Assembly: GCA_947475845.1 (NCBI GenBank)
Contig: CANJMO010000014.1
Span: 1 to 44,627, forward strand
Source: Caulobacteraceae bacterium
GTDB taxonomy: Bacteria > Pseudomonadota > Alphaproteobacteria > Caulobacterales > Caulobacteraceae
Length of the DNA stretch: 44,627 nucleotides
Reading direction: 5' to 3'
In this document: piece after piece, positions 19,645 through 28,918 of the stretch
How the letters are laid out: each line of letters starts with the position of its first letter
Numbering within the stretch: the first letter of the stretch is position 1
Translations under genes and position numbers: made by a program
The notes under the pieces: generated by a model
Databases searched by the model: none
What the model was told of the DNA's origin: nothing
What the model saw: the letters and a program-made list of their open reading frames with translations, nothing else

Positions 19645-20241
19645 TCACTGCCCGCCGCAACGGTAGCGTTGGCCCACGCTGTCGGCGCCGGCCAGGGCCG
19701 AGCCGATCTGGCCCCAGGCATTGCGCGCCTGGTCCCTGGAGCGGCAGCTCAGCGTCCCCTGCTCCAGCTTCGACTGCACGGCCTGGGCTTGCGAGCGCAG
19801 CGACTCAAGCGTGGCGCAGGCGCGCAGGGCGTTGAAGAAGGCCGCCACCTCGCTGGCGCAGCCCTCCTGCCCATCGACAGGCGCCGGCGGGGCGACGATC
19901 ACGGGCATGCGGTCCTCGGCGCGGATTTCGTTGCAGGCTCCGAACGCTTCGTTGGCGTCCTTCTGCGAGCGGGCCAGGGCGCGGAAGGTGCGGTTGGTCT
20001 CGCGCCGCCCTTCCTCGGTCCGCGTCGCCAGAGCCGTCCACAGCACGCCCTGGGTGATCATCCGCCGCGAGGCCGCCACGGCCGTCTTCTGCGGCGCGGT
20101 CAGGGACTCCGGCGGCGCGAAGGCGCTGGGCAGTTCGCCGGACTGCTGCATGTGCGCTGCCTCCAGGGCGTAGGCGGCGGCGCACAGGGCGTCCGAAGGC
20201 GCCTGGGCCGCGAGTGTCGCGCTGATGAGGAGCGAGATCAT
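19645..20241 (-). CDS. Exported hypothetical protein
   Basis: A 198-residue protein with a short signal peptide (MISLLISATLAAQA, cleavage likely after AQA). The mature part is helical and Ala/Gln-rich with five cysteines (ALCAAA, FGACNE, EGCASE, RACATLE, LSCRSR, plus YRCGG at the C-terminus making six), so periplasmic disulfides are possible. I recognise no motif. Its stop lies four bases past that of the convergent membrane-protein gene. It diverges from the acyltransferase gene across 81 bases that contain a GATTC site (20270-20274). Confidence 0.75.
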   Translation of the reverse strand: MISLLISATLAAQAPSDALCAAAYALEAAHMQQSGELPSAFAPPESLTAPQKTAVAASRRMITQGVLWTALATRTEEGRRETNRTFRALARSQKDANEAFGACNEIRAEDRMPVIVAPPAPVDGQEGCASEVAAFFNALRACATLESLRSQAQAVQSKLEQGTLSCRSRDQARNAWGQIGSALAGADSVGQRYRCGGQ

Positions 20242-20322
20242 GCGGGGGACGCTATCCTTTGGGCTGAGGGATTCAAGGGGTGCCGCTTACCGCGCCCGTC
20301 GCAGGTTGCTATCGTCGCCGCG

Positions 20323-21447
20323 ATGGCCGCACCGCCCGCCCCTTCCGAGCCACGCAAGATCGCCAATATCGAGCGGCTGAGGGGGCTCGCCGCCCTAGCG
20401 GTGGTGATCTGCCATATCGGCGGCCATTTCTATGGCTTCACCCGCATCAGCCCCGGTCCGGAGAAGCTGTTCGGCTGGCTCGGCCAGTTCGGGGTGGCGG
20501 TGTTCTTCGTCATCAGCGGCCTGTGCATCCGCCTGCCTGAGGCGCGCGCCCTGGCCGGCGGAGGCGTGGTCCGCCTGGACGTGCGCGAATATCTGATCCG
20601 CAGATTCCTGCGCATCGCCCCGCCCTACTGGATCGCCCTGTTCGCCTCGATCGCGGTCGGCGCCCTGATCAAGACCGAACTGATCGACGGCGCCGGCTCC
20701 CCGTTCGACGTGGTCAGCCACCTGCTGCTGCTGCACACCCTGGCCCCATCGACCTTCCTGGGGACCAACGGGGTGTTCTGGACCATCGGGCTCGAGGTCC
20801 ATTTCTACCTGGCCTACATCCTGTTCGCGAACCGCCCGGCCAAGGTCTGGACGGCCGCCGCCCTGCTGGTCCTGGCGCTGGTGGTGTTCGGCGCGGCCTC
20901 CAAGCTGCTGGCGACCGGCAACCCCTGGCGCATCGTCGGCCAGGAGCTGTTCCTGACCTCGTTCTGGCAATGGTACCTCGGCGCCCTGATCGCCGACTGG
21001 GCGCTCAAGCAGCCGCGCGCCGCTGCCGCCCCGCCCCTATGGACCGCCCGCATCGCCGCTGTGATCCTGACCCTCGGCCTGGGACTGTTCGACCCCATGC
21101 TGGGCCCGATGCACCTGCGCGACTGGCTGCTGCCGTTCGGCGCGGCGGCCATCGTCGCCCTGTTCGTCATGCGGCCGGTTGATGCCGGTGAGGACTCAAA
21201 CCTGCTGGAACCGCTCAATGCCCTCGGACGGGCTTCCTACTCGCTCTACCTGTTCCACCCCGTCGCCCTGTCGCTGGCGGCCTTCGCGATTATGTCCCGG
21301 GGCTGGTCGACGGGCGCGGGCGCTGCGCTGTGCCTGATCCTGGCCCTAATGCTGGCGGGAGCCTCCTACCGGCTTATCGAGAAGCCGCTGCTCGCCTGGC
21401 GCAGGCGCTTGCGCCCCGCCCCCAAGCCTCAGGGACAGGCTCGCTAA
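20323..21447 (+). CDS. Acyltransferase-3 family membrane protein (OafA-like)
   Basis: A 374-residue integral membrane acyltransferase, the type that O-acetylates surface glycans or lipids. The opening IERLRGLAALAVVICHIGGH carries the R and H typical of the family. AVFFVISGLCIRLP, a basic RRFLRIAPPYW loop, and a C-terminal SYSLYLFHPVALSLAAF helix with LIEKPLL are also classic. About ten membrane segments are visible. The ATG at 20323 has no clear RBS, and a start further upstream in the same frame is not ruled out. No polysaccharide cluster surrounds it, so the acceptor is unknown. Confidence 0.85.
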   Translation: MAAPPAPSEPRKIANIERLRGLAALAVVICHIGGHFYGFTRISPGPEKLFGWLGQFGVAVFFVISGLCIRLPEARALAGGGVVRLDVREYLIRRFLRIAPPYWIALFASIAVGALIKTELIDGAGSPFDVVSHLLLLHTLAPSTFLGTNGVFWTIGLEVHFYLAYILFANRPAKVWTAAALLVLALVVFGAASKLLATGNPWRIVGQELFLTSFWQWYLGALIADWALKQPRAAAAPPLWTARIAAVILTLGLGLFDPMLGPMHLRDWLLPFGAAAIVALFVMRPVDAGEDSNLLEPLNALGRASYSLYLFHPVALSLAAFAIMSRGWSTGAGAALCLILALMLAGASYRLIEKPLLAWRRRLRPAPKPQGQAR

Positions 21448-21522
21448 TCTTGCTTCCCCGCTTCAGATGGCTGAGCTTGAGCTTTGGTGGACGATCATAC
21501 TTCATCGCGAGGGGCCAAAATC

Positions 21523-21972
21523 GTGGCCGGCGTTCGACGAGGCTTTCTGGTTGCGGCAGCGTCAGCTTTTTCAAGTGCCGCTCTAGCTCAGGCGCCGCAT
21601 GTCGCTGTGATCACTAATCCGGACTGGGTTGTGAAACCAACCACGGACGATATGGCCCGCTTCTACCCGCCTTTTCCCCGAGTGTTGAACTTGGAGGGTC
21701 GTGTAATGCTCAAGTGCGCGGTCGATCAATTCGGCACAGTTCGCGATTGCACGGTGTTGTCCGAGTCACCTGTCGGCATGGGCTTCGGGCGGGCTGCAGT
21801 GAACATGTCCGCGTCCTTTAGAATGAAACCTAAAACTGTTGATGGAGTGGCGGTATCTGGAGCGGAAATTTCCGTACCGATTGCGTTTTCGTTCGGAGGA
21901 GATGACCCACCGCCGCCTGATCCTCCGGTGCTTTTTGACAAGCCCACCGCAGAAGCTCTCGCATTAGGATGA
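21523..21972 (+). CDS. Exported TonB C-terminal-domain protein, possibly truncated
   Basis: About 149 residues from a GTG at 21523, which has AGGGG (21510-21514) eight bases upstream and yields a good signal peptide (VRRGFLVAAASAFSSAALAQA). The open frame itself reaches back to a TTG at 21484. The domain from GRVMLKCAVDQFGTVRDCTV to VPIAFSF matches the TonB C-terminal fold, with SPVGMGFGRAAVNMSASFRMKP as the family helix and strand. It lacks an N-terminal membrane anchor, so it is not a canonical TonB. It ends at TGA 21970-21972, and the same frame continues into a DUF2059-like segment. GC is visibly lower than in its neighbours. Confidence 0.65.
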   Translation: MAGVRRGFLVAAASAFSSAALAQAPHVAVITNPDWVVKPTTDDMARFYPPFPRVLNLEGRVMLKCAVDQFGTVRDCTVLSESPVGMGFGRAAVNMSASFRMKPKTVDGVAVSGAEISVPIAFSFGGDDPPPPDPPVLFDKPTAEALALG

Positions 21973-22401
21973 CGTCTGGCTGTTGCGGACGGTGTTCCAA
22001 TATCGGCAGCGCAGTCCCTCTCACGCGATCTGGCGCCTCTCTTGAGGGACGACTACGAGATTCGATCCAGATCCGAAGCCACAGTGCAAATGGCTGCGGC
22101 AAGCGCGCTTTTGGCGGCCTTGGAGAATCCGCCACGCGATTTAGATCAAGCGGCGTTGCTTTACGCGCAGCAGTTCTCCGTCGAGGAACTCACGGGAATT
22201 GTCGCGTTCTTGGAAAGCCCGGCAGGCAGGGCCTTGCAGGCCAAGCAACCCATTCTTCTATCCCTGCAACGTAAGATGATCGATCAGTCCACAACGGCGC
22301 TTCAACAAGATGCGCGGCGCCCCTTTTGTCAGACTAACATCTGCTCGGTGACAGAGGGCGCACCGCCACAGACCAACTCGTCCGCTGCGAAAAAGAACTA
22401 A
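21973..22401 (+). pseudogene. DUF2059-like segment in frame after the TGA
   Basis: The 143 codons after the TGA stay open to a TAA at 22399-22401, in the same frame as the preceding gene. The sequence LYAQQFSVEELTGIVAFLESPAGRALQAK is typical of DUF2059. Between the TGA and the domain there is no ATG or GTG in this frame. The first possible start is TTG 22042, with no RBS. Replacing the TGA by CGA would give a continuous helix ALALG-R-RLAVADG. I therefore read this as the 3' half of one TonB_C-DUF2059 gene cut by a nonsense mutation, though stop readthrough (TGA followed by C) or a separate weakly initiated gene remain possible. It ends seven bases before the smc stop. Confidence 0.55.
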
Positions 22402-22408
22402 GCGCCGC

Positions 22409-25400
22409 CTACTGCGCCACCAGCGCCTCGGCCTGAACCAGGTCCACCGACACCAGTTGCGAGATGCCCCGCTCGGGCATGGTCACGCCGAACAGCCGGT
22501 CCATCCGCGCCATGGTCACCGGGTTGTGGGTGATGGCGATGAAGCGGGTGTCGGTGCGGGTGCGCATCTCGTGCAGCAGGTTGCAGAAGCGGTCGACGTT
22601 GGCGTCGTCCAGCGGCGCGTCCACTTCGTCCAGCACGCAGATCGGCGCCGGGTTGGCCAGGAACACGCCGAAGATCAGCGCCGCCGCCGTCAGCGCCTGC
22701 TCGCCGCCCGACATCAGCGACATCTGCGCCAGCTTCTTGCCGGGCGGACAGGCGAAGATCTCCAGGCCCGCCTCCAGCGGATCGTCGGACTCGATCAGCC
22801 GCAGCTCGGCCTCGCCGCCGCCGAACAGGGCCTGGAACAGGGTCTGGAAGTGGCCATTGATCACCTCGAACGCGGCGAGCAGGCGCTCGCGGCCCTCGGC
22901 GTTCAGTTCCTCGATGCCCTGGCGCAGGCGGGTGATCGCCCCGGACAGGTCGCCCCGTTCCAACCGCATGGTCTCCAGCCGCTCGGCGTGCTCGTTGGCC
23001 TCTTCCTCGGCGCGCAGATTGACCAGCCCCAGGGCGTCGCGCTCGCGCTCCAGCCCGCGCAGGTGCTGCTCGACCCCCGCCGGATCGACCGGAATGGTGG
23101 AGCCGTCTTCCTTAAGCTTGCGGCCGAGATCTTCCGGTTCGGCCTGCACCGCCTCGCGGATGTCGCCGGTGACTTCGATCAGCCGCTCGCGCGCCGCCTC
23201 CAGCCGCGCCGACAGCGCCGCCATCAGCTCGCGAGCCTCGGACGCCTGATGGTCGGCCAGACGCGAGGCCCGGTCGCTCTCGGTCAGCACCGCCTCGGCC
23301 GCGCTGAGGGCGTCGCCGGCCTTGGAGCGGCGCGCCTCGGCCAGGGTGAAATCGTCGAGCAGCTTGGCCTTGCGCCCGATCAGGGCTTCCGGCGTCTGGC
23401 GCGCGCGCACCAGGGCGGCTTCGGCCTTCACGCGATCCTCGTCCAGGGTCTCCATCCGCTTGGCGGCGGTCACGGAGCGCCGCGACCAGTCGTCGTGGTC
23501 GCGCTTGACGCCTTCCAACCGGCGCTGACGCCCATCGCGTTCGCGCCGTTCGATATCCAGAGCGGCTCGCGCGCCTGACGCCGCCTCGCGCGCCGCCGCC
23601 GCCGCCTGGCGCGCATCGGCCACGGGCGCGGTCAGGATTTCGGTGCGGGCGCGGTCTTCGGCTTCCTTCTCGGCCTGGGCCAGCAATTGGGCGGCCTCGG
23701 CGTGTTCGGCTTCGAAGCGGACGATGGTCTCGTCCAATGACTGAGCGCGGGCCTCGCGCCGCGCGCTCTCGCGGGCCAGGGCGTCCACCGCGTCGCGCGC
23801 CTGACCCAGGGCCCGCTCGGCGTCAGGCGGCGCCTTGCGGGCGTTGCGCACGGCCTCCTCAGCCAGGCGTTGCTTGCCGGCGGCGTCCTGATGCTCGGCG
23901 GACGCCTTGGCCGCGGCCGGAGTCAGCTTGTCGATCTCGGCCTCGAGCTCGGCCAGGCGGGTCTTCTGCGCCATCCGCACCGCCGCCGGACGCGGCGCCT
24001 CGGCCCGGGCCACGAACCCGTCCCAGCGCCACATGTCGCCTTCGCGCGAGACCAGCCGCCCGCCGACAGGCAGGGATTTCTGCAGGCGGTCGCCGTCGGC
24101 CCGCTCCACCAGCCCGACATAGGCCAGGCGAGCGTCCATCGCGGCGGGCGCCTTGACCAGGGGTCCCAGCGCCTTGACCCCTTCGGGCCATTTGGGCGGC
24201 GTGGCCTCGGCTCCGCCCCAGTAGGCGGCGGCCTTTGCGTCCAGCGCAGCGTCGAGATCATCGCCTAGCGCTGCGGCCAGTGCGGCCTCCAGGCCGCGGT
24301 CGGGAGCCACCGAGTCGGAGGCGCGGGCAAAGCCGCCCTTCAGGCTCGGCGCGGCCAGCTGGGCGAGGCCTCGGGCCTCGGACTTGATCCGGGCCAGCTG
24401 GTCCTCGGCCTTGCGGGTCGCGTCGCGGGCGGCGGCCTCTTCCTGGGCGGCGGTGCGCTGGGCCAATTCGGCGGCTTCGAGCGCGGCACGGGCGGCGCGC
24501 AGGGCTTCCAGGGCCGCATCGAAGCGGACCTTGGCGTCCGCCGCGCCGGGATCCTCGGATGGGCCCAGGGCGGCGCGCTCGGCCTTTGCGGCTTCCAGCG
24601 CACGCTGAGTGCGCGCGGCGCGCTGGCGGGCTTCTTCCAGCCGCGTGGCGGCGGCGCGGCGTTCGGCTTCCTGGGCGGCGGCTTCGGAGGCCAGCCGCTC
24701 CACCTCGGCTTCGGCGGCGGCGCGAGCGGCCTCGGCGGCCTGGGAGGCGGCTTCCAGTTCCGGCAGGCGTTCGGGGGCGGCGGCGATCTCGGCTTCCAGC
24801 CCCGCCACCTCGACCGTCAGCCGCACCAGGGCGCCCTGGGCGTCCTCGACGATATGTTCCTCGCGCTCGCGGTCGCCGGCGATGCGGGCGATCTCGGCCT
24901 CCAGCCGCGTCACCTCGGCCTGAGCCTGCTCGGCCTCGCGCTCCAGTCTGTCCTTCTCGATGGCCAGGCGATGCAGGACGGCGGCGGCGATCGCCTCCTC
25001 CTCGCGCAACGGTTTGATCGCCTCGCCCGCGATCAGAACCTTCTCGCTGGCAGCGGCGGCGACGCGGGCGGTCTGCTCGACGGCGCCGGACGCCGTCTCG
25101 GCCTCCTCGGCGGCCTTGTCGCGGGCCTTCTGCGCCTCGCTCCAGCGGGCGAACAGCATGGCGCTCTGGACCATGCGGATTTCGGCGGCCAGGCGCTTGT
25201 ACTTCTCCGCCGCGCGGGCTTCGCGCCGTAGCCGGTTCAGCGCGGTGTCCAGCTCGCGCGCCACGTCCTCCAGCCGAACCAAGTTGGCCTCGGCGGCGCG
25301 CAGGCGCAGCTCGGCTTCGTGGCGGCGGGTGTGCAGCCCCGACACCCCAGCCGCCTCTTCCAGGATCATGCGCCGGTTCTGCGGGCGGGCGGCGATCAGT

Positions 25401-25852
25401 TCCGAAATCTGTCCTTGGCGCACCAAGGCCGGGGAATTGGCCCCGGTCGAGGCGTCGGCGAACAGCAGCTGTACATCGCGCGCGCGCACTTCGCGGCCGT
25501 TGACGCGGTAGGTCGAGCCGTCGCCCTTGTCGATGCGCCGGGTCACCTCCAGCACCGGGTGCCCGTTGAACTGGGCCGGCGCCGTGCGGTCGGAATTGTC
25601 GATGGTCAGGGTGACTTCGGCGTGGTTGCGCGAGGGGCGCGTGCCCGAGCCGGCGAAGATCACGTCGTCCATGCCGCCGGCGCGCATCGCCTTGGCGGAA
25701 TTGGCGCCCATCACCCAGCGCAGGGCTTCCAGCAGGTTGGACTTGCCGCAGCCGTTGGGCCCGACGATGCCGGTGAGCCCCGGCTCAATGCGGAACTCGG
25801 TCGGCTCGACGAAGGATTTGAACCCCGAGAGGCGCAGCCGCTGGAACTGCAA
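22409..25852 (-). CDS. smc: Chromosome segregation protein SMC
   Basis: A 1147-residue SMC ATPase that forms the condensin core with ScpA/ScpB. Walker A is GPNGCGKS at 31-38. Long coiled coils rich in Ala/Glu/Arg flank a hinge at roughly 500-630. The C-terminal head has the ABC signature LMSGGEQAL and Walker [18 protein letters not shown]. The length is normal. It is the last gene after the tandem dsbA-like pair (18-base gap), so it probably shares their transcript. Many long antisense frames overlap it because of its Ala/Arg-rich codons. Confidence 0.97.
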   Translation of the reverse strand: MQFQRLRLSGFKSFVEPTEFRIEPGLTGIVGPNGCGKSNLLEALRWVMGANSAKAMRAGGMDDVIFAGSGTRPSRNHAEVTLTIDNSDRTAPAQFNGHPVLEVTRRIDKGDGSTYRVNGREVRARDVQLLFADASTGANSPALVRQGQISELIAARPQNRRMILEEAAGVSGLHTRRHEAELRLRAAEANLVRLEDVARELDTALNRLRREARAAEKYKRLAAEIRMVQSAMLFARWSEAQKARDKAAEEAETASGAVEQTARVAAAASEKVLIAGEAIKPLREEEAIAAAVLHRLAIEKDRLEREAEQAQAEVTRLEAEIARIAGDREREEHIVEDAQGALVRLTVEVAGLEAEIAAAPERLPELEAASQAAEAARAAAEAEVERLASEAAAQEAERRAAATRLEEARQRAARTQRALEAAKAERAALGPSEDPGAADAKVRFDAALEALRAARAALEAAELAQRTAAQEEAAARDATRKAEDQLARIKSEARGLAQLAAPSLKGGFARASDSVAPDRGLEAALAAALGDDLDAALDAKAAAYWGGAEATPPKWPEGVKALGPLVKAPAAMDARLAYVGLVERADGDRLQKSLPVGGRLVSREGDMWRWDGFVARAEAPRPAAVRMAQKTRLAELEAEIDKLTPAAAKASAEHQDAAGKQRLAEEAVRNARKAPPDAERALGQARDAVDALARESARREARAQSLDETIVRFEAEHAEAAQLLAQAEKEAEDRARTEILTAPVADARQAAAAAREAASGARAALDIERRERDGRQRRLEGVKRDHDDWSRRSVTAAKRMETLDEDRVKAEAALVRARQTPEALIGRKAKLLDDFTLAEARRSKAGDALSAAEAVLTESDRASRLADHQASEARELMAALSARLEAARERLIEVTGDIREAVQAEPEDLGRKLKEDGSTIPVDPAGVEQHLRGLERERDALGLVNLRAEEEANEHAERLETMRLERGDLSGAITRLRQGIEELNAEGRERLLAAFEVINGHFQTLFQALFGGGEAELRLIESDDPLEAGLEIFACPPGKKLAQMSLMSGGEQALTAAALIFGVFLANPAPICVLDEVDAPLDDANVDRFCNLLHEMRTRTDTRFIAITHNPVTMARMDRLFGVTMPERGISQLVSVDLVQAEALVAQ

Positions 25853-25870
25853 GGGAGGTAGGGCCTCCCC

Positions 25871-26479
25871 TTACTTGCTCGCCGCGGCGACGGCGGCGTC
25901 GAGCTGGGCCATGGTCTGCTCACCCTCGAGCTTGGTCCCGTTGATGATGAAGGTCGGCGTGGATTGAACCCCGTCCTTGGTCGAGGCTTTCTCAACGCGG
26001 GCGTTCAGCGCATTGAGCGCTTTCTCATCGGAGATGCAGTCGGTGAATTGCTTTTCAGTCATGCCGGACGACTGCGCGATCCGCAGAAGACCTCCGCCCA
26101 AGTCCCCGGACTTATAGATGTTTTCCTGAGCGCGAAAAATCGCGTCGAGAACGTCGAAATACTTGCCCGGGCCGGCGCAGCGCGCGGTCAGGAAGCCGGC
26201 GGCCGCGAACTGCACCGGCGGCGTCAGGAACTCGTGGAAGACGTACTTCACCTTGCCCGTGTCGATGTACTTCTTCTTGAACTCGGGGAAGACGGTGTTG
26301 TTGAACTCCGCGCAGTGCGGGCAAGAGGCCGAGGCGTACTCGTTCATCACCACCTTGGCGTTGGCGCTGCCCATGGTCATCGCCTCGGAACTGTCGGCCG
26401 AGCCGCCCCCGGTCTTGTTGCAGGCGCCCACAGCGAGGACGACGGCGGCGATCAGAAGGCTGCGGCGAAGAGTGGCCAT
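25871..26479 (-). CDS. DsbA-like thiol oxidoreductase, predicted lipoprotein
   Basis: A 202-residue protein with a lipoprotein signal (LAVGAC, acylated C20) and a DsbA-type thioredoxin fold with an inserted helical domain. The redox motif is CPHC at 53-56 in YASASCPHC, with the cis-Pro loop at STPTF. Extra conserved cysteines occur in TARCAGP and TDCISDE. It should act in the periplasm as a disulfide oxidase or isomerase. It is the second copy of a tandem pair. Its start overlaps the end of the upstream paralogue by 28 bases, and smc follows 18 bases on. Confidence 0.9.
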   Translation of the reverse strand: MATLRRSLLIAAVVLAVGACNKTGGGSADSSEAMTMGSANAKVVMNEYASASCPHCAEFNNTVFPEFKKKYIDTGKVKYVFHEFLTPPVQFAAAGFLTARCAGPGKYFDVLDAIFRAQENIYKSGDLGGGLLRIAQSSGMTEKQFTDCISDEKALNALNARVEKASTKDGVQSTPTFIINGTKLEGEQTMAQLDAAVAAASK

Positions 26480-27219
26480 GGATGGTTTCCCGAAAAATCA
26501 GATCTAGGAGTTAAGCGCGATTCCGCGCCCAAAGCATGGCCGCGACCCTGCCTGCGAGGAACCCCTGCAAGCCGGGCTTTGTCAATTGGCGGGCCCTGCT
26601 TGGCCAGCAGGGGATCGATCACGGCGCTGATCTGAGCCAGGGTCTTTTCGCCCCCCAGCTTGGTTTCGCCGATGACGAAGGTGGGGGTGGAGTCGAACCC
26701 GTCGTTGCTGGCCTTGGTCACACGGTCGTTGATGCCCTCGATGGCGCGCTCGTCCGAGGTGCAGGTGGACACCTGCTCGCCGGTGAGGCCGAACTTGGCG
26801 GCGATCTTCAACAGGCCGCCGGCCAGGTCCCGGCTCTGGTAGATGGCCGCCTGTTGGTGAAACACCTCATCGAGAACCGCGAAGTATTTGTCCGGCCCGG
26901 CGCAGCGGGCGATCAGGAAGGCGGAGCCGGCGAACGGCACCGGATCGGTCAGCATCTCGCGGAACACGTACTTCACCTTGCCCGTGTCGATGTACTTCTT
27001 CTTGACCGCCGGAAAGACGTCGTTGTTGAAGGCGGCGCAGTGGGGGCAGGACGCCGAGGCGTACTCGACCATCGTCACCTTGGCCTGGGGATTGCCCATG
27101 ACCATTTCTTCGGCCAGCAGCGGCGCCGCGGCCGGGGCGGTCGCGGCGGAGGCGCCGCGGATGCCGATGGCGGCGACCAGGGCGAGCAAGACAAGGCTAA
27201 GCCGGCGATTAGGCGCCAT
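26452..27219 (-). CDS. DsbA-like thiol oxidoreductase, paralogue with unusual tail
   Basis: A 255-residue paralogue of the next gene. It has a Sec signal peptide (cleavage near ASA-A) in place of the lipobox, CPHC at 58-61, and STPTF for the cis-Pro loop. The segments YASASCPHC and KKKYIDTGKVKYVF are identical or nearly so in both copies, pointing to tandem duplication. The domain ends near residue 208, as in the paralogue. A further ~47 residues with no paralogue match run through the intergenic region into the next gene, suggesting loss of the original stop by a small indel. A TTGACA lies in this tail on the reverse strand and could drive the downstream copy. Confidence 0.85.
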   Translation of the reverse strand: MAPNRRLSLVLLALVAAIGIRGASAATAPAAAPLLAEEMVMGNPQAKVTMVEYASASCPHCAAFNNDVFPAVKKKYIDTGKVKYVFREMLTDPVPFAGSAFLIARCAGPDKYFAVLDEVFHQQAAIYQSRDLAGGLLKIAAKFGLTGEQVSTCTSDERAIEGINDRVTKASNDGFDSTPTFVIGETKLGGEKTLAQISAVIDPLLAKQGPPIDKARLAGVPRRQGRGHALGAESRLTPRSDFSGNHPWPLFAAAF

Positions 27220-27271
27220 GGGGAACCATCCGTAAAATCAGCCGCCTACTAAGAGCGATAGAGCGCCGCCG

Positions 27272-27832
27272 TCAACGCTCGTCCTCGGCGCGCAGCACCT
27301 CGCGGCCGAGCCGCATCAGGGCCTGCTTGAGCGGCCCGTCCCCGGCCTTCTCCAGCCCCTGCTCCAGTTCGGCCTCCTTGGCAGCGTCCAGCGGACGGGC
27401 CCTCTTGCGCCGCGCAGCGGCGGCGGCGGCCGCCTGGACCTGGGCCGCCGGCGGCTTCACCCGCCCCTGCACGATGCGCAGCTTGGCCACCGCGCCTTCA
27501 CCCAGGAACATGTTGACCCGCGCCAGCACCTCCGGCGCCTGATGCTGAATCAGGGCGGCGGCGGGCCCGTCGACCTTCAGCTCCAGAGTGGCGCCCCCCG
27601 TGCGGCTCTTGACCAGCTTCACCGGCTCGGTGCGCAGCGCCAGGGTCTCCCCGGCGATCTCGCGCCAGCGGTCGCGCAGCACGTCCGGCCCCTGGCCGAA
27701 ACGCTCTTCCAGCCCCTTCAGCAGCTTGCCGAGCCCCTTGCCCGCCGACGGCGGCGGACGGCGCTGGGGCCGCGTCCGGCGCCGGGCCAGGATGCGCATG
27801 GTCTCCGAAGCGTCGGGAAGGCGGCGGGGCAT
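27272..27832 (-). CDS. DUF721 (DciA-like) protein
   Basis: A 186-residue basic protein. The central segment, from LGKLLKGLEERFGQGPDVLRDRWREIAGETLA through LELKVDGPAAALIQHQAPEVLARVN, matches DUF721. That family includes DciA, a loader of the replicative helicase in bacteria lacking DnaC. The C-terminal half is an Ala/Arg-rich extension. The ATG at 27832 begins the plausible MPRRLPD sequence, and the TTG at 27850 is rejected. It is divergent from mutY (45-base spacer) and upstream of the dsbA-like genes. The helicase-loading role is inferred from the family only. Confidence 0.82.
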   Translation of the reverse strand: MPRRLPDASETMRILARRRTRPQRRPPPSAGKGLGKLLKGLEERFGQGPDVLRDRWREIAGETLALRTEPVKLVKSRTGGATLELKVDGPAAALIQHQAPEVLARVNMFLGEGAVAKLRIVQGRVKPPAAQVQAAAAAAARRKRARPLDAAKEAELEQGLEKAGDGPLKQALMRLGREVLRAEDER

Positions 27833-27877
27833 GGCGATATCTATGCACAAAAAGCGCCGGGCGCGCTAACACACCGC

Positions 27878-28918
27878 GTGTCCGCGACCTCCGACATCCG
27901 CGCCAGATTGCTGGCCTGGTACGACGCATCCGCCCGCGCCCTGCCCTGGCGCGTGGGGCCGCACGACCACGCCGCAGGGGGGCGCGCCGATCCCTACCGT
28001 GTCTGGCTGTCGGAGGTGATGCTGCAGCAGACCACCGTACCCCACGCCACGCCATACTTTCTGGCCTTCACCCGCCGCTGGCCGACCGTGAATGATCTGG
28101 CTCGTGAGCAGGACGGCGAGGTCATGGCCGCGTGGGCCGGGCTCGGCTACTACGCCCGCGCCCGTAATCTGCTGGCCTGCGCCCGCGCAATCGCCGACCG
28201 CCATGGCGGCGTCTTTCCCGACACCGAGGCGGGCCTGCTCGCCCTGCCCGGCGTCGGCGCCTACACCGCCGCCGCGGTGGCCGCCATCGCCTTCGACCGC
28301 GAGGCCAATGTGGTGGACGGCAATGTCGAGCGGGTGATCAGCCGCCTCTTCGCCGTGCAGACGCCCCTGCCCGCCGCCAAGCCCGAGTTGAAGGCGCTCG
28401 CCGCGACCCTCGTAGGACCTGAGCGTCCCGGCGACTGGGCTCAGGCTCTCATGGACCTCGGCGCCACCGTCTGCCGCCCCAAGTCGCCCCTGTGCGACCG
28501 CTGCCCGCTCACCGCCGACTGCGCCGCCTATGCCGAGGGCGAGCCGAGCGGCTATCCGCGCAAGACCGCCAAGGCCGACCGCCCCCATCGCAACGGCGTC
28601 GCCTTCCTGCTGATGCGCGGCAACGAAGTCGGGCTCGTCCGCCGCCCGGACAAGGGCCTGCTCGGCGGCATGCTCGCCCTGCCCTCGGGCGAATGGGCCG
28701 CGCAATCGGACGGGATGGCAGCCGCGCCCGCCAAGGCCGACTGGCGCCCCGCCGGCCAGATCGAGCACGTCTTCACCCACTTCTCCCTGACCCTGCAGGT
28801 GATGCGGGCGGAGGGCGATGCGTCGGGCTTGATCTGGACGCCCATCGACGAGGCGGCGCGGTCATTGCCCAGCGTGTTCCTGAAGGCCCTGCGCCAGGGC
28901 CTCAACGGCCTGCTCTAA
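27878..28918 (+). CDS. mutY: A/G-specific adenine glycosylase MutY
   Basis: A 346-residue base-excision repair enzyme that removes adenine opposite 8-oxoguanine. It has the catalytic Glu in SEVMLQQTTV, the helix-hairpin-helix LPGVGAYTAAAV with the catalytic Asp in VVDGNVERV, and the [4Fe-4S] ligands C-X6-C-X2-C-X5-C in CRPKSPLCDRCPLTADC. A C-terminal NUDT1-like domain contributes 8-oxoG recognition (LLGGMLALPSGEW, FTHFSLTL). The start is a GTG at 27878, since upstream codons lack family similarity. Its stop overlaps the convergent Nudix stop by four bases. Confidence 0.95.
   Translation: MSATSDIRARLLAWYDASARALPWRVGPHDHAAGGRADPYRVWLSEVMLQQTTVPHATPYFLAFTRRWPTVNDLAREQDGEVMAAWAGLGYYARARNLLACARAIADRHGGVFPDTEAGLLALPGVGAYTAAAVAAIAFDREANVVDGNVERVISRLFAVQTPLPAAKPELKALAATLVGPERPGDWAQALMDLGATVCRPKSPLCDRCPLTADCAAYAEGEPSGYPRKTAKADRPHRNGVAFLLMRGNEVGLVRRPDKGLLGGMLALPSGEWAAQSDGMAAAPAKADWRPAGQIEHVFTHFSLTLQVMRAEGDASGLIWTPIDEAARSLPSVFLKALRQGLNGLL

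Noticed and set aside
21969-22274. Forward frame starting with ATGA overlap after the TonB_C gene
   Set aside because: Although the overlap looks like coupling, the product is Arg/Gly/Ser-rich without any domain. DUF2059 similarity is in another frame.
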